Part shown: positions 28,601 to 37,651 of the stretch, in pieces
How the letters are laid out: every line of letters starts with the position of its first letter
Position numbering within the stretch: the stretch's first letter is position 1
Position numbers and translations under genes: made by a program
The notes under the pieces: generated by a model
What the model saw: only the letters and a program-made list of their open reading frames with translations
Databases searched by the model: none
What the model was told of the DNA's origin: nothing
NCBI GenBank assembly: GCA_015231885.1
Contig: JADGAT010000008.1
Coordinates: forward strand, 1 to 64,000
From: SAR324 cluster bacterium
GTDB taxonomy: Bacteria > SAR324 > NAC60-12
DNA length: 64,000 nucleotides
Direction of reading: 5' to 3'

Positions 28601-31600
28601 TCTGGCTGCCTTTGCCCCATGTTGTACCTCCTGTCGACCAACCTCCTGTCGAGCGGGCCGCACAGCTTTCGGTTGTTGTTGACATGACTGCGGATGATCA
28701 GCTCCAGATTGTTTTGCACAAAGGGTGGAATCTGATTGAAAAAGCAATAGGTGAACCGATTGAACGAGAAGACCTATCATTTGTTCATCCCTCTAATCCA
28801 AACATCTCTTTCAACTCGAACTACGGCATGACATTTTGGCAGTATGATGCAGGTCAATGGAATGTGTCTCCGCAGCATGAGTCAACAACTCAACATTATG
28901 GATCTTTGAGCAAGATCAAACCACATGAAGATCTTTGGGTTTACACGACCCGCCCTGTCATATTGACGATTCGACAGCCAGAGGTGCCGTCCCATACGAT
29001 TTCCAGAGAACCGGCGAAATCGCTTGGAATCGTATCATCACCCAGTGATCCTGTTGGTCTGGGCAGTGCGGAACATCATGTGAACCCAGATGGTTCCTTC
29101 AGCTATGCCATCCCCATCAAGCTGGTACTCGGAACCCACGGCATTGCTCCCAATCTGGCGATGGTCTACAATTCCAATGCAGGCAACGGCATGCTGGGGT
29201 TGGGATGGCACTTGAGCGGAATTTCCTCCATCACTCGAATGAATTATGGCCAGGGAATCCAATATGATGAAAATGATACTTTTGTTGGACCAGATGGGCG
29301 CCTGGTTGATGTCAGCGGTGGAAATCGGCTAGAATACCATGATGAATACGAAAATTGGAACCGGTATGTCCCTGATGGAACCAACTGCGGCAGAGGACCT
29401 TGCAGCTGGACACTGTATCGTTCTGATGGGGCCAAGCTGCACTTTGGAAAAACGACAGGAGATAATGGTTCACGGGTCATCACACAGGAGCCAGAGAAAA
29501 ATGGCGCAGTCCGTGTCTGGGCACTGGATAAATTCGAAGACATTCATGGCAATTATTACACGATCGAGTATATTCAACACAATGGGGCCTTCTACCCGAA
29601 ATACATCCGGTATACGTTCAACGCTAAGACAGGGCTGGCAGCCAACCGTACCATTGAATTCCAATATGACAAAACGGGGCGCACTGATTATATGAATAGC
29701 TATGCACACAACACCCGGGTTCAAATCCGTTGGCGTCTTGATCGAATCACAGTCCAATCCAATGGAGAAACAGTACGGGAGTATGAACTGAAGTACCGCA
29801 CAAAAAACAGCGTATTCAGTAATCAAAGCTTATTGCATTCGGTTCAGGAAACAAATGGAGACGAATCATTACCTGCTCACACTTTTACTTGGACGGACGG
29901 TGGGTTTCTTTCATCTGATTCACCTCCTCTGATTTTTAATTTGGGAGAAGAAAAATCGGAACTGTATACTTCTGATGCACCGGTCTGGATTATTACAGGA
30001 GACTTTGACGGGAATGGAACCAAGGATATTCTGCGCATCAAAAATGGTGGTGGTGTTGAAACCACTAATCAGAATCATGTTTTTTTCTTTGACAAGGCAA
30101 CCCATCAATTCGTTCAGCAGTCAAGCTACTCATTCGATGCGCTTCTGCAGACAGAACCAGGCGATTCCAAAGGGCATGTCCGAGTTTATTCCGGAGACTT
30201 TAATGGAGATGGCAGGACTGATATTTTAAGAACAGGGTATCTGGTAGAAAATGAAGCAGAAGAAAAGACAGGAGCCGATCAAATTTGGTTATCGACCCGT
30301 GAAGGGACATTTGTACTCAGTGAGCATGCTCCCGATTTAACACATGCTGGAAACTATCTCCAACAGGAAATCCATCTGGGCGATTTTAATGACGATGGGC
30401 GAACTGATATTTTGCGTGTTAAGCTTGATGCTGCAGGCGCACAACATCTATGGCATGGCGGCACTGATTATTCTACTCCCATTCCTGTATTGCAGCACGA
30501 ATTACTGGCACAATCCTCTCCCTTCAGTTTTCCGAGATTACGGTCACGGATTTATGTGGGAGATTTTAACGGTGATCGCAAAGCTGATATCCTGCGCAGT
30601 ACGGTGGGAACCAATGAAAATAAATTATGGATTTCAAACGGTTCTGGTTTCACAGAAATGGCCGCTGCTGGTTTGCCTGCAGATGCATTTCATGCTGCTG
30701 ACAACAGAACCCGTCTCCATCTGGGGGATATCAACGGCGATGGTAAAACAGACCTTCTCCAAACCCATAACCGGGACAACCGCTGGGCCAAACTCTATTT
30801 TGCCAATGGCCATGGATTTGAGATGCCAATCGATATCACTACCGCCAAAGGACCGCTGGATCACTATAAGCACCAGCAATACCAACAGTTTTTGTACCTC
30901 CAGGATGTTGATGGAGACAAAAAAACAGACATTGTCAGCGTTTCTGATGCCGGTAATGGTTATCACGACACCATTTTTTCCTGGAGTGATGGGAAATTTA
31001 TCGAAAAAAACATGTTGGTCCCGAAGGGAGCCTTCCACCATAAAATGGGCAAAAAGCAGATCCATTTAGCCGATTTTGACGGAAATGGAACCGTTGATAT
31101 ACTGGTGGCCAAAGATTATAAAGACCTGTACCGGTACAGTACCTACATGAATGACGAAGGTGTGGACGATCAAACTGCTGATGATTCAGAACCTCCTTCT
31201 GATATCACCATTCAAAGCACAATTTGGCAAAATCAGTCACACCCCGAAACCATGGCACAAATCACTAATGATCAGGGAGGCCGCATTGCTGTAAAGATGA
31301 AATCTGCCCTGCAGATGCCAGGAGCTGTTCTCCCTGCCCGAACTTCCTGCCAAAACAGCATGGAAAGCCAAGGTGTCGAAACCAAGGCTGGCTATGGAGA
31401 AATTTGTGGTCTCCCGCTTTCTTCTCCTCGTTACCTGGTTAACCGGATAACCCTTAACAATAATGCGCCGGTTGGTACTGATTATACCAAAACATATACA
31501 ACCGATTACCAATATGAAAATGGTCGTTACACTCCTGGGAAAATCCCTGATCGACGAAATCTCGGTTTTGAAAAAATAACAATCCGTGAGCAATGGAAAA

Positions 31601-34600
31601 ATTTCAAAACAGAAACCATCTACAATCAAAACAAACCGTTCCAGGGAACCGTCCATCACATCTCACAGTATGCCCATGGTTTGCTATTCAGCAAAACAGA
31701 AAAAACTTACAAACTCCATGAAACCGTTCCTCTTTCTAAACAAATTCATCTGATTTTGCCATACCATGAAATTCAAAGCACCTATGAAAAAGGACAGTTT
31801 GTTTTTCACATGGATTTGCTCCAGACCCATCCTGATAAGTACGGATATCCTCAACTGGTACGCAAAGCGATTTCAGAAAAAAATCAAAGAGCAATCAGTA
31901 CACTCACCACCTATATGCACAAAGATTCGCTGGCAGACCAAACAATTCCCTCATGGAACGGGAATATTTCAGAATGGCGTTTAGGAATGCCTTTGCAAAC
32001 AAAAAAAATGAAATCCAATTTATTGATTTTCCAATGGGAACAAGAGAGCATGTTCCGGCAGCAGCTAGAGACAAACAACCTGGAGGATCTTTTACAATGG
32101 GAAAAATTTGAATACCATGATGCCTCCAAAGGTTATCAACTCAAAGGGCATCAACAGTATTTGTTTTGCTATGTCCTTAATGACTGCACCACTACCGAAT
32201 GGATTCCCATCCAGCAAAACATGGATTATGATGACTATGGAAATTTGATTTCTGCAACGGACCAGTATGGAGCTGTTACTCAGACATTGTATGAGGACAC
32301 CTTCCACACATTTATCTCCCAAACCATCAATCCTGCCGGTCATCAGGAAGTTTACGAATATGACAATCAAGGCCGGTTATCCAGGCACACCAATGCCCAG
32401 GGACATTCCCTCGACTATACGTATGACAACTTGGGAAGACCCCGTCAGATTTCCAAAGAACCCCATTCTTTCATCGAATACCGCTACTTCAACTATGGAA
32501 ATCCTATCAGCCAGTATACTGAAGTCAGCACTTCAGCAGGCCCTTATCATACCTGGAAAAAACAGTTTTTTGATGGCCTGGGATTTGTTTACAAAGAAGA
32601 ACATTCCGGCAATGATGGAAAAACCATCGTGGTGGAGCACAAAATTGATTTTCCCAATCAAAAAAAACGTATACAGCGCTCGAGACCCCACTTTTCTGAT
32701 GAAACCCCGGAATGGATAACAACGAATTATGACATGGCAGATCGCTTAGAAAACATCAGGGAACCTGGAAAAACGGACATCAATTACAGCTACCATTCAG
32801 AAGAAAATGCACGGGTTACCATAAAAACCGTGGCCTTACAACCCTCTTTGACGTATCAAAATGGGTGGGGCAATGTTTTTAAAATAAAGAATGAAAAAAA
32901 TGAAGGAACCCTTTATACGTACGATCTTTTGCAGCAATTGATCTCAGTCGCATTAGAATCCCCAAATTACTCCACCACGGCCATGACCTACGACAGTTTT
33001 GGGCGAAAACGTACCATGAACGACCATTCGACCGGAAGCACAACCCATACCTATTCGGATCACAATGAAAATAAAAAGACCATCCGTGATGCCAATGGCC
33101 AGGAAACCACCTTCCATTATGATGTCTTGAACCGGCTGACACAAAAAAACAACAGCAGCGGCAGCATTACTTTTTCTTATGATGGAGGAGGAGGTCATCA
33201 TGTCGGACACCTCACCCAGGTGAATTTTCCAGGCGGCAGCAAATCCTTCCAATACGATGAGGTGGGAAATGTCATTCAACAAATCACCCAGCTCAATGGA
33301 TTGAACGACATTTTTGAAGAACAATGGCAATATAACGAGCTGAATCTCCTGCAAACACGCCTTTTGCCGGATCATTCGAAAGTAGACTACGAATACACTC
33401 CTATCGGGCAGCTGAAAGAAATCCTGGTCAATGGCCAACCGTATGTTGAGTTTACTGACTACAATGCCCATGGACAATTCCAGGGCAAATCTGTTTTTCC
33501 ACCCCAAACCTACACGATGTATCACTATCAACATCATCGTCTGGATGCATTGACTACCCATTCTTTTTCCGATTTATCAGAAGGCGATTTGCAGGAGTTG
33601 AAATACACCTATGATGGTCAAAATAACATCACTGCCATCCAGGATAACCGTACCCATAAAACATTTCATGGAGTGAATACGGATGAATCGCAATCGTTTA
33701 CTTATGACACCATGAATCGTTTAACCCAATCTGTGGGCCATGGCACTAAAAACTATGATTATGACGTTCGGGGAAATCTGGAGGGGGATACGGGCTTGCA
33801 TTACAATAAAGCCAACAATCAAATTATCACGGCCAGTGAAGGCCGCAGTTTCGACTATGACTCTGCAGGCAACCTGATTGCTAAAAGGGCAAACGGTAGC
33901 GAAACCTGGCATTATACTTATGATGCCGAAAACCGTTTGATTGAAGCATTAGATCGACTCAGCAACACCCAGGTTAGCTTTGCCTATGACGAAACCGGAC
34001 AGCGAGTCAAAAAAATTTATACTCGCTCCGATGGCAGCAGTATCACCACCTTCTACGTAGGATCTTCCTACGAGCTGCGCCGCGATACCAGAGCAGGGCA
34101 TAAAGATCTGGTAACACGCTACATTTATGGCAATGGTCAAAAAATAGCATCTCACACTCGCTATCAATACAATCCACAGGGACGCTCTCTCAGTCGTCTT
34201 GACGGCAATACCAAAGACGAGGTGCCGCTTGGTGAATTTTTCTATTATCCGAATCACCTGGGCTCTTCCGTCCTGGTTGCCGATACCCAGGGGAGGCAAG
34301 TCACCCGCATCCTCTACGACCCCTTTGGCAAAATCGATCAGGAACACTCAGCAGGACTCGACAGCACTACCTTCAAATTTACCTCACAAGAGCTTGATGA
34401 GGAAACTGGTTTGTATTACTACCGGGCACGATTCTACGATCCTGAGTTGGGAAGGTTCCTCACTCCGGATTCCATCATCCCCGATTGGTACAACGCCCAG
34501 GCCTTCAATCGGTATGCTTATGTGATGAATAATCCGTTGGTCTATACGGACCCGAGTGGGCATTTTGCCTGTGGAGGTGTGTGTGCTTTAGGGATAGGTT

Positions 34601-35178
34601 ATCTCGCTGCAAAAACCGTAGCGCTGGCTGTATCATGGGCTGGTATTCAATTAGCAGTAGCAACTGTAGATCAAATAACTCCAGCAGTTTTACAAGGGCA
34701 CACTCCCTCATCGTTTGCAAATAAAGCTTTTTCTCCTGCTTTGGAAATTAACCGTTTGTCTACAAGCATTGCAATCGATTTAGCTCCGCCCATCTCCACT
34801 ATTGTAGACACTGTTTCTGTTACTACCAGTATTGATTTAGCAGGCTTGCATGTTAATGAGAAAGGGAAATTCGCTTTTTCACGCGCAAGTGTCACTGATC
34901 GAATCCGAACAGCAGGCTTCTTCGCTGGAGGAAATTTACTGCAAAGTATGAATTCACAATTTGCTCAGAAAACTTTAGATATAGGATCAAAAGCAATCAC
35001 CACAGCAAATGCATGGGAATCTACAAATGTAAATAGAGCCAATCCGAAAGGGTATAATCAATTCTATGAAGATGATAAAGTTGAGTTCAGCAGCTTTTCA
35101 GACTTTTCATCAATTTCTTCTAAATTAAGTTTAGACGTTGATTTGCCAAATTTAGAAATCGACAGTGTATTTGATTAG
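25636..35178 (+). CDS. Giant exported RHS/YD-repeat protein with variable tail
   Basis: 3180 residues. A signal peptide (LGILLIGLFFLYSTGIA) opens the protein. A transglutaminase-like domain follows (56-178; NNYDYAPYHGS, DLASLLIAMFRSQNIPARYA, HAWVEVF), but the position of the usual catalytic Cys reads GNDVDLA, so it is probably inactive. Next come an SpvB-like segment (1135-1200), seven FG-GAP/VCBS-like repeats (1452-1832; GDFNGDGRTDIL), YD repeats (2194-2855) and the RHS core (2866-2975; YYRARFYDPELGRFLTPD, ending NNPLVYTDPSGH). The last 205 residues form a separate tail without a family I recognise. RHS proteins cage a C-terminal toxin; that the tail is toxic here is inference. Two small membrane-protein genes follow. 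Confidence 0.88.
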   Translation: MQYIIKLGILLIGLFFLYSTGIAENLEPYLQETEEIPFTSTLAAPLRHKAAQLGTPVKIFQYVRNNYDYAPYHGSRSNAINTFFARRGNDVDLASLLIAMFRSQNIPARYAVGRDRRKMEDVANWLGVVDWTVAYGLIKYQGIDKDVTYSHTSFESQRLWVFDLEHAWVEVFVPASDAGAGTSKIDCTQQPDSCAWFSIDPAFKRKQYSQPFEDLIKVYDQVQFDYERLYLAEKNQDESILGKNPLRIYEEQILDYLEEHHPGKTLDDVLYQGTIIPEVRSTLQSTFPYIPLEQPRQYASIAEHDASESTPWAKYLTIHVHKRGPEGKADPASPIFVNQKFLLSTLTTQALAYTFESCGRACIQAKTLLDGQEWDTFVSSNGSLLWGNPFVIDLEIDFYAGRTGKVQYPDNVVGGYYLVSYGGYHSNWTQVEYASDKLIAAQAQYPVAEDPDKPFAPFIDSNLNGIKDNGELLVVENQDAMDLLKGALLETAEKLYFNQFRDANERLSALTHIKKPILSWLGVISSVHRVEYVDGVAASFQPGGMLIDMKGIHSGIGWHLDKWGGKTDRHERLAGHIASAYEHEVWEELTEYEAISSISGIQKALAGGAVLLNPKKSAAEDTVAEVYHALGFSNQAPEPFVMKEKEIFGTQQIVWDLPANNSTATFDTFQATINANTPELRKMQRTYSNWFNQQFSEFERIRNFIRQQLDNVPNCRFSESGGVRWEGKTHSGECTKVLREWENYYHVQRQLNPQSYQYFDKNQGFDPNAQVYRKGRAEEGQHATGVIKKMRDDLYLPASRFAAAEYYIPSTQTMDINSNVSVYIHNAYYPNGQLGLSTYALANRTFRASGGHITPASTVNTVTSRIFEPPEAGHRAQFSIKDDIIGVTLEQGWNQIIPRTDSSMVLSPEEYFELFLEESYQPITMVAMQQKDPHANRLFNQWEVQSISPHMSTAQFQELKETAYRELQQILLYKPLWIFLDDPQGPETIWLPLPHVVPPVDQPPVERAAQLSVVVDMTADDQLQIVLHKGWNLIEKAIGEPIEREDLSFVHPSNPNISFNSNYGMTFWQYDAGQWNVSPQHESTTQHYGSLSKIKPHEDLWVYTTRPVILTIRQPEVPSHTISREPAKSLGIVSSPSDPVGLGSAEHHVNPDGSFSYAIPIKLVLGTHGIAPNLAMVYNSNAGNGMLGLGWHLSGISSITRMNYGQGIQYDENDTFVGPDGRLVDVSGGNRLEYHDEYENWNRYVPDGTNCGRGPCSWTLYRSDGAKLHFGKTTGDNGSRVITQEPEKNGAVRVWALDKFEDIHGNYYTIEYIQHNGAFYPKYIRYTFNAKTGLAANRTIEFQYDKTGRTDYMNSYAHNTRVQIRWRLDRITVQSNGETVREYELKYRTKNSVFSNQSLLHSVQETNGDESLPAHTFTWTDGGFLSSDSPPLIFNLGEEKSELYTSDAPVWIITGDFDGNGTKDILRIKNGGGVETTNQNHVFFFDKATHQFVQQSSYSFDALLQTEPGDSKGHVRVYSGDFNGDGRTDILRTGYLVENEAEEKTGADQIWLSTREGTFVLSEHAPDLTHAGNYLQQEIHLGDFNDDGRTDILRVKLDAAGAQHLWHGGTDYSTPIPVLQHELLAQSSPFSFPRLRSRIYVGDFNGDRKADILRSTVGTNENKLWISNGSGFTEMAAAGLPADAFHAADNRTRLHLGDINGDGKTDLLQTHNRDNRWAKLYFANGHGFEMPIDITTAKGPLDHYKHQQYQQFLYLQDVDGDKKTDIVSVSDAGNGYHDTIFSWSDGKFIEKNMLVPKGAFHHKMGKKQIHLADFDGNGTVDILVAKDYKDLYRYSTYMNDEGVDDQTADDSEPPSDITIQSTIWQNQSHPETMAQITNDQGGRIAVKMKSALQMPGAVLPARTSCQNSMESQGVETKAGYGEICGLPLSSPRYLVNRITLNNNAPVGTDYTKTYTTDYQYENGRYTPGKIPDRRNLGFEKITIREQWKNFKTETIYNQNKPFQGTVHHISQYAHGLLFSKTEKTYKLHETVPLSKQIHLILPYHEIQSTYEKGQFVFHMDLLQTHPDKYGYPQLVRKAISEKNQRAISTLTTYMHKDSLADQTIPSWNGNISEWRLGMPLQTKKMKSNLLIFQWEQESMFRQQLETNNLEDLLQWEKFEYHDASKGYQLKGHQQYLFCYVLNDCTTTEWIPIQQNMDYDDYGNLISATDQYGAVTQTLYEDTFHTFISQTINPAGHQEVYEYDNQGRLSRHTNAQGHSLDYTYDNLGRPRQISKEPHSFIEYRYFNYGNPISQYTEVSTSAGPYHTWKKQFFDGLGFVYKEEHSGNDGKTIVVEHKIDFPNQKKRIQRSRPHFSDETPEWITTNYDMADRLENIREPGKTDINYSYHSEENARVTIKTVALQPSLTYQNGWGNVFKIKNEKNEGTLYTYDLLQQLISVALESPNYSTTAMTYDSFGRKRTMNDHSTGSTTHTYSDHNENKKTIRDANGQETTFHYDVLNRLTQKNNSSGSITFSYDGGGGHHVGHLTQVNFPGGSKSFQYDEVGNVIQQITQLNGLNDIFEEQWQYNELNLLQTRLLPDHSKVDYEYTPIGQLKEILVNGQPYVEFTDYNAHGQFQGKSVFPPQTYTMYHYQHHRLDALTTHSFSDLSEGDLQELKYTYDGQNNITAIQDNRTHKTFHGVNTDESQSFTYDTMNRLTQSVGHGTKNYDYDVRGNLEGDTGLHYNKANNQIITASEGRSFDYDSAGNLIAKRANGSETWHYTYDAENRLIEALDRLSNTQVSFAYDETGQRVKKIYTRSDGSSITTFYVGSSYELRRDTRAGHKDLVTRYIYGNGQKIASHTRYQYNPQGRSLSRLDGNTKDEVPLGEFFYYPNHLGSSVLVADTQGRQVTRILYDPFGKIDQEHSAGLDSTTFKFTSQELDEETGLYYYRARFYDPELGRFLTPDSIIPDWYNAQAFNRYAYVMNNPLVYTDPSGHFACGGVCALGIGYLAAKTVALAVSWAGIQLAVATVDQITPAVLQGHTPSSFANKAFSPALEINRLSTSIAIDLAPPISTIVDTVSVTTSIDLAGLHVNEKGKFAFSRASVTDRIRTAGFFAGGNLLQSMNSQFAQKTLDIGSKAITTANAWESTNVNRANPKGYNQFYEDDKVEFSSFSDFSSISSKLSLDVDLPNLEIDSVFD

Positions 35179-35199
35179 CTTTTTCAATTTGAAAGTAAT

Positions 35200-35436
35200 A
35201 TGCAGATGAACAATGAAAATCAACTTTTATTTACAGGTATAGCATTTGCGTTATTGTTAGTCTACTTTGGTCTTGCCGAAGTTAAGTCAAGAGGGGGATA
35301 CCAGTCTAAGGCAACTAATGAACAAAAAATAGAAATATTTAGACTTTCTGTAATCCGGGCCTGGAATACTAAGTATCATTGGGGAATTATTCTAGAAGCT
35401 GTGTTATTGGTTTATATTATTTATATCCAAATCTGA
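35200..35436 (+). CDS. Small membrane protein, possible RHS immunity partner
   Basis: 78 residues with two hydrophobic segments (LFTGIAFALLLVYFGLAEV near the start and GIILEAVLLVYIIYIQI at the end). It starts 21 nt after the RHS gene on the same strand. Base composition is more AT-rich than in the three giant genes, as is the RHS tail. No family recognised. Position and size fit an immunity protein for the RHS tail, but this is inference from context only. Confidence 0.55.
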   Translation: MQMNNENQLLFTGIAFALLLVYFGLAEVKSRGGYQSKATNEQKIEIFRLSVIRAWNTKYHWGIILEAVLLVYIIYIQI

Positions 35437-35469
35437 TTGTAAATTCTTTAACCGAAAGTGTTTTAAAAA

Positions 35470-35961
35470 ATGGAAAATTTAGATTCTTTTCTAAATTTTT
35501 TGATGGCTACAATCGTTATTCCTGTTTTTGTTGTTGTTTATATTGGTGTTCTTGGGTGGTTTATTAATAAGGTGGTGGGCCGTTGGAAGCAGCATGATGC
35601 ACAAAATAAACGCTCTACTTCCTTTTGGCCTAAAATTGAAGATCGAGATACTGCAATTAGTGTGATTAAGGACTCTGCTCTTATAATTTTTGGTTTAGGA
35701 TTGTTTAATGGTCTATTAGGAGTGTTGGCATCTAGTTCTCTGGATAATGTACTTCTCGATTCAATGTTCTATTTTTTCATAGGATTAGGAATTTGGAAAT
35801 TTTCTAGAGTAGTTGCAGGAGTTGGATTAGGAATTTTTATTATTTCAATAATTTACGGTTTTCTGAATGGTGACATTGTAGGTGTTGCGCTGATATTAAT
35901 ACTTTCAGTGGTATTCATTAATGCTTTAAGAGCAACTAATTATTACCATCAAACAAAGTAA
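35470..35961 (+). CDS. Multi-pass membrane protein, possible RHS immunity partner
   Basis: 163 residues with about four hydrophobic segments (IVIPVFVVVYIGVLGWFI, SALIIFGLGLFNGLLGVL, MFYFFIGLGIWKF and VGVALILILSVVFI). AT-rich and 33 nt after the previous small membrane gene, same strand. I recognise no family. Being directly behind an RHS tail, it may protect against it; if so the toxin would be expected to act at the membrane. It could also be a cargo gene of the same insertion. Confidence 0.55.
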   Translation: MENLDSFLNFLMATIVIPVFVVVYIGVLGWFINKVVGRWKQHDAQNKRSTSFWPKIEDRDTAISVIKDSALIIFGLGLFNGLLGVLASSSLDNVLLDSMFYFFIGLGIWKFSRVVAGVGLGIFIISIIYGFLNGDIVGVALILILSVVFINALRATNYYHQTK

Positions 35962-36099
35962 TGCTTGTTGCACGGGAGCGTCCGATGGCATACAGACCCC
36001 AGTTGTCTTTAGTGATCTGCTGGATCAGAATCCAGAGTTACTAGAAAAATTAGTAATACCATTTCTTACCCAAGTGTCTCCTGTTCGTTTGAGTGATCT

Positions 36100-36711
36100 T
36101 TAAGAGTTCTGAAGATAGTATTTTTGCAAAAACTCAATTCCTTTCATCCTCCCATCCGACTTACTGACACTTAAAACGCCATCAAAATAGATCTCAATAG
36201 CTTTTGTTGCCCGACGATATGATACTATCCTGGTTGAGTGATCCTTCTCAGTAGAACCTGATTCTAAGGGAATACCTCCATACTGCTCATGCCAATCTCC
36301 CAGTTCTAGTTGATTTAGTTTATAAAAATAATTAGAATCAAAAACATTCTCTTGCAAATCTAAATTAAAATGTTTTGCAACTATAGAAGCTGTCTCCCAC
36401 TCGACCCTTGACAGCCTCAAACTTAGCTGTCGGTTGCATTGAAAAAGGCCCACCCAGGGTGAAGTGTATGCATAGCAATCATTTTCATTTCTGGAACCTA
36501 TCAAGTAAAAGCCCTCATCTATTGCAACAAATGATGATTTAGAATATAAAACATCTTCATCTATTTGTAGGGAATTGATGACATCTTTAAGAACCTTTGC
36601 CTCTGGCAATGATGTTTTTTCATGTTTCCACTGCTCCCCTATGTGTATAAATTGTACTTCTTTCTTACGTAAATAGTCTGCTAACCCTGAAGGTATATCC
36701 AAAATTCCCAT
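36100..36711 (-). CDS. Unknown 203-residue protein
   Basis: A soluble-looking protein with no signal peptide or membrane segment (MGILDIPSGLADYLRKKEVQ at the start, FLQKYYLQNS at the end). It is AT-rich like the two small membrane genes that converge on it. I recognise no family and no catalytic motif. The location, at the edge of the RHS tail region and beside a cluster of palindromic elements, suggests an accessory gene, perhaps an orphan immunity or SMI1-like protein, but nothing in the sequence proves it. Confidence 0.5.
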   Translation of the reverse strand: MGILDIPSGLADYLRKKEVQFIHIGEQWKHEKTSLPEAKVLKDVINSLQIDEDVLYSKSSFVAIDEGFYLIGSRNENDCYAYTSPWVGLFQCNRQLSLRLSRVEWETASIVAKHFNLDLQENVFDSNYFYKLNQLELGDWHEQYGGIPLESGSTEKDHSTRIVSYRRATKAIEIYFDGVLSVSKSDGRMKGIEFLQKYYLQNS

Positions 36712-36762
36712 ACAATTCCAAAATCAAAAGTTGTTAGATAAAAATTGTTTCATGGCACTAAC

Positions 36763-36920
36763 GGCTCGTACATAAATAACCTTTACAGATGACTTGTCTT
36801 TTTCCTCGTCTACGGTGTTGTCTTCAAAGGCACATACTCCAGTATGCACAATGGAAGACGCCTTGTAGCCAAGAAAAAATACTTCCTCATTTTTGTCAAC
36901 GTTATTTCTGCACGAACCCT
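36763..36920 (-). repeat. Group B palindromic element (B1)
   Basis: 158 bp from GGCTCGTACATAAATAAC to GTTATTTCTGCACGAACCCT. It is an inverted copy of the element at 53354-53511, with only scattered differences. The ends are inverted repeats of each other and the whole length folds back on itself around a CATACT/AGTATG centre. It abuts the group A element at 36922 directly. Confidence 0.85.
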
Positions 36921-36921
36921 A

Positions 36922-37078
36922 AGGAATGCTCAAACAATAACTTGGCAAATCCACTTGTCTTTTCAACGGTCTTCTGCGTTGATTTACCGGTGACATAGCA
37001 AGTATGTGCCCGATAAAATGTCTTGAATCTCGATGATAATCCCGCATAACTTTCACATGTTATTATTTTCGCCTTCCT
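36922..37078 (+). repeat. Group A palindromic element (A2)
   Basis: 157 bp from AGGAATGCTC to GCCTTCCT, matching copies at 12377, 37404 and 40363. It follows the group B copy B1 with a single base between them, so the two families sit in tandem. Confidence 0.85.
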
Positions 37079-37200
37079 AAGGCGCTTTCTGCAAAAAAAA
37101 ATTATGTTAGAAAAATTCTTTTGCAGGGGATCACCTAATTATCCTATCGTTCAGCCATCATGCGTTTTAAGGGTATGATCATATTGTTGTCCACCAGTTT

Positions 37201-37274
37201 GTCATCCCGGACTTGATCCGGCATCCAGAAAACTCTGGGAATTCTTTTGGATTCCGGGTCGAGCCCGGAATGAC
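37201..37274. repeat. Short palindromic repeat of the GTCATCCCGG type
   Basis: GTCATCCCGGACTTGATCCG pairs with the inverse of the end CGGGTCGAGCCCGGAATGAC, with a smaller CCAGA/TCTGG stem inside. Intergenic palindromes with this GTCAT-CCCGG-ATCC theme are known from many bacteria. It lies about 120 bases after A2 and 130 before A3; I see nothing in the stretches between. Confidence 0.75.
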
Positions 37275-37403
37275 ATCGTTTTCAACTCCAGATTCATATA
37301 AAAATAGTAAAATCAAATATAAGTGTCCAGATAAGTTTTGTTCTCTAGTCTAGTTTTTGCTAATCAATAGTGTCTGGGCATTTCTTAATGTTTGAATATA
37401 GTT

Positions 37404-37561
37404 AGGAAGGCGAAAACAATAACTTAGCAAATCTACTGGTCTTTTCAACGATCTTCTGCGTTGCTTTACCGGTGACATAGCTTGCTATGCGCCTGATAAA
37501 ACGCCTTGAATCTCGATGAAAATTCTGCGCAACTTTCGCACGTTATTATTTTCGCCTTCCT
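37404..37561 (+). repeat. Group A palindromic element (A3)
   Basis: 158 bp. Both termini read AGGAAGGCGAAAA when each is viewed from outside, so this copy has the most perfect terminal inverted repeats of the group. Central arms are CATAGCTTGCTATG. It lies 90 bases beyond the stop codon of the aldo/keto reductase gene. Confidence 0.85.
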
Positions 37562-37651
37562 TAGCTAAAGATATTCAGGAGTGAATGTGATCTGTAGAGA
37601 ATGCTCCAGCAGTGATGCCGATGCCGTCAGAAATGGAATTGCTGATGCTGT

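Noticed and set aside
35962-36103. Open frame ending VSPVRLSDL and TAA at 36101-36103, after the membrane genes
   Set aside because: No clear start or ribosome site; it may be the tail of a lost gene, but 140 bases give too little evidence.
37201-37274. GTCATCCCGG palindrome considered as a rho-independent terminator
   Set aside because: No T-run follows and no gene ends near it; it fits a dispersed intergenic repeat better.
36763-37561. The cluster of repeated units considered as a CRISPR array
   Set aside because: Units are 158 bp palindromes of different groups, not short direct repeats with even spacers, and no cas gene is near.
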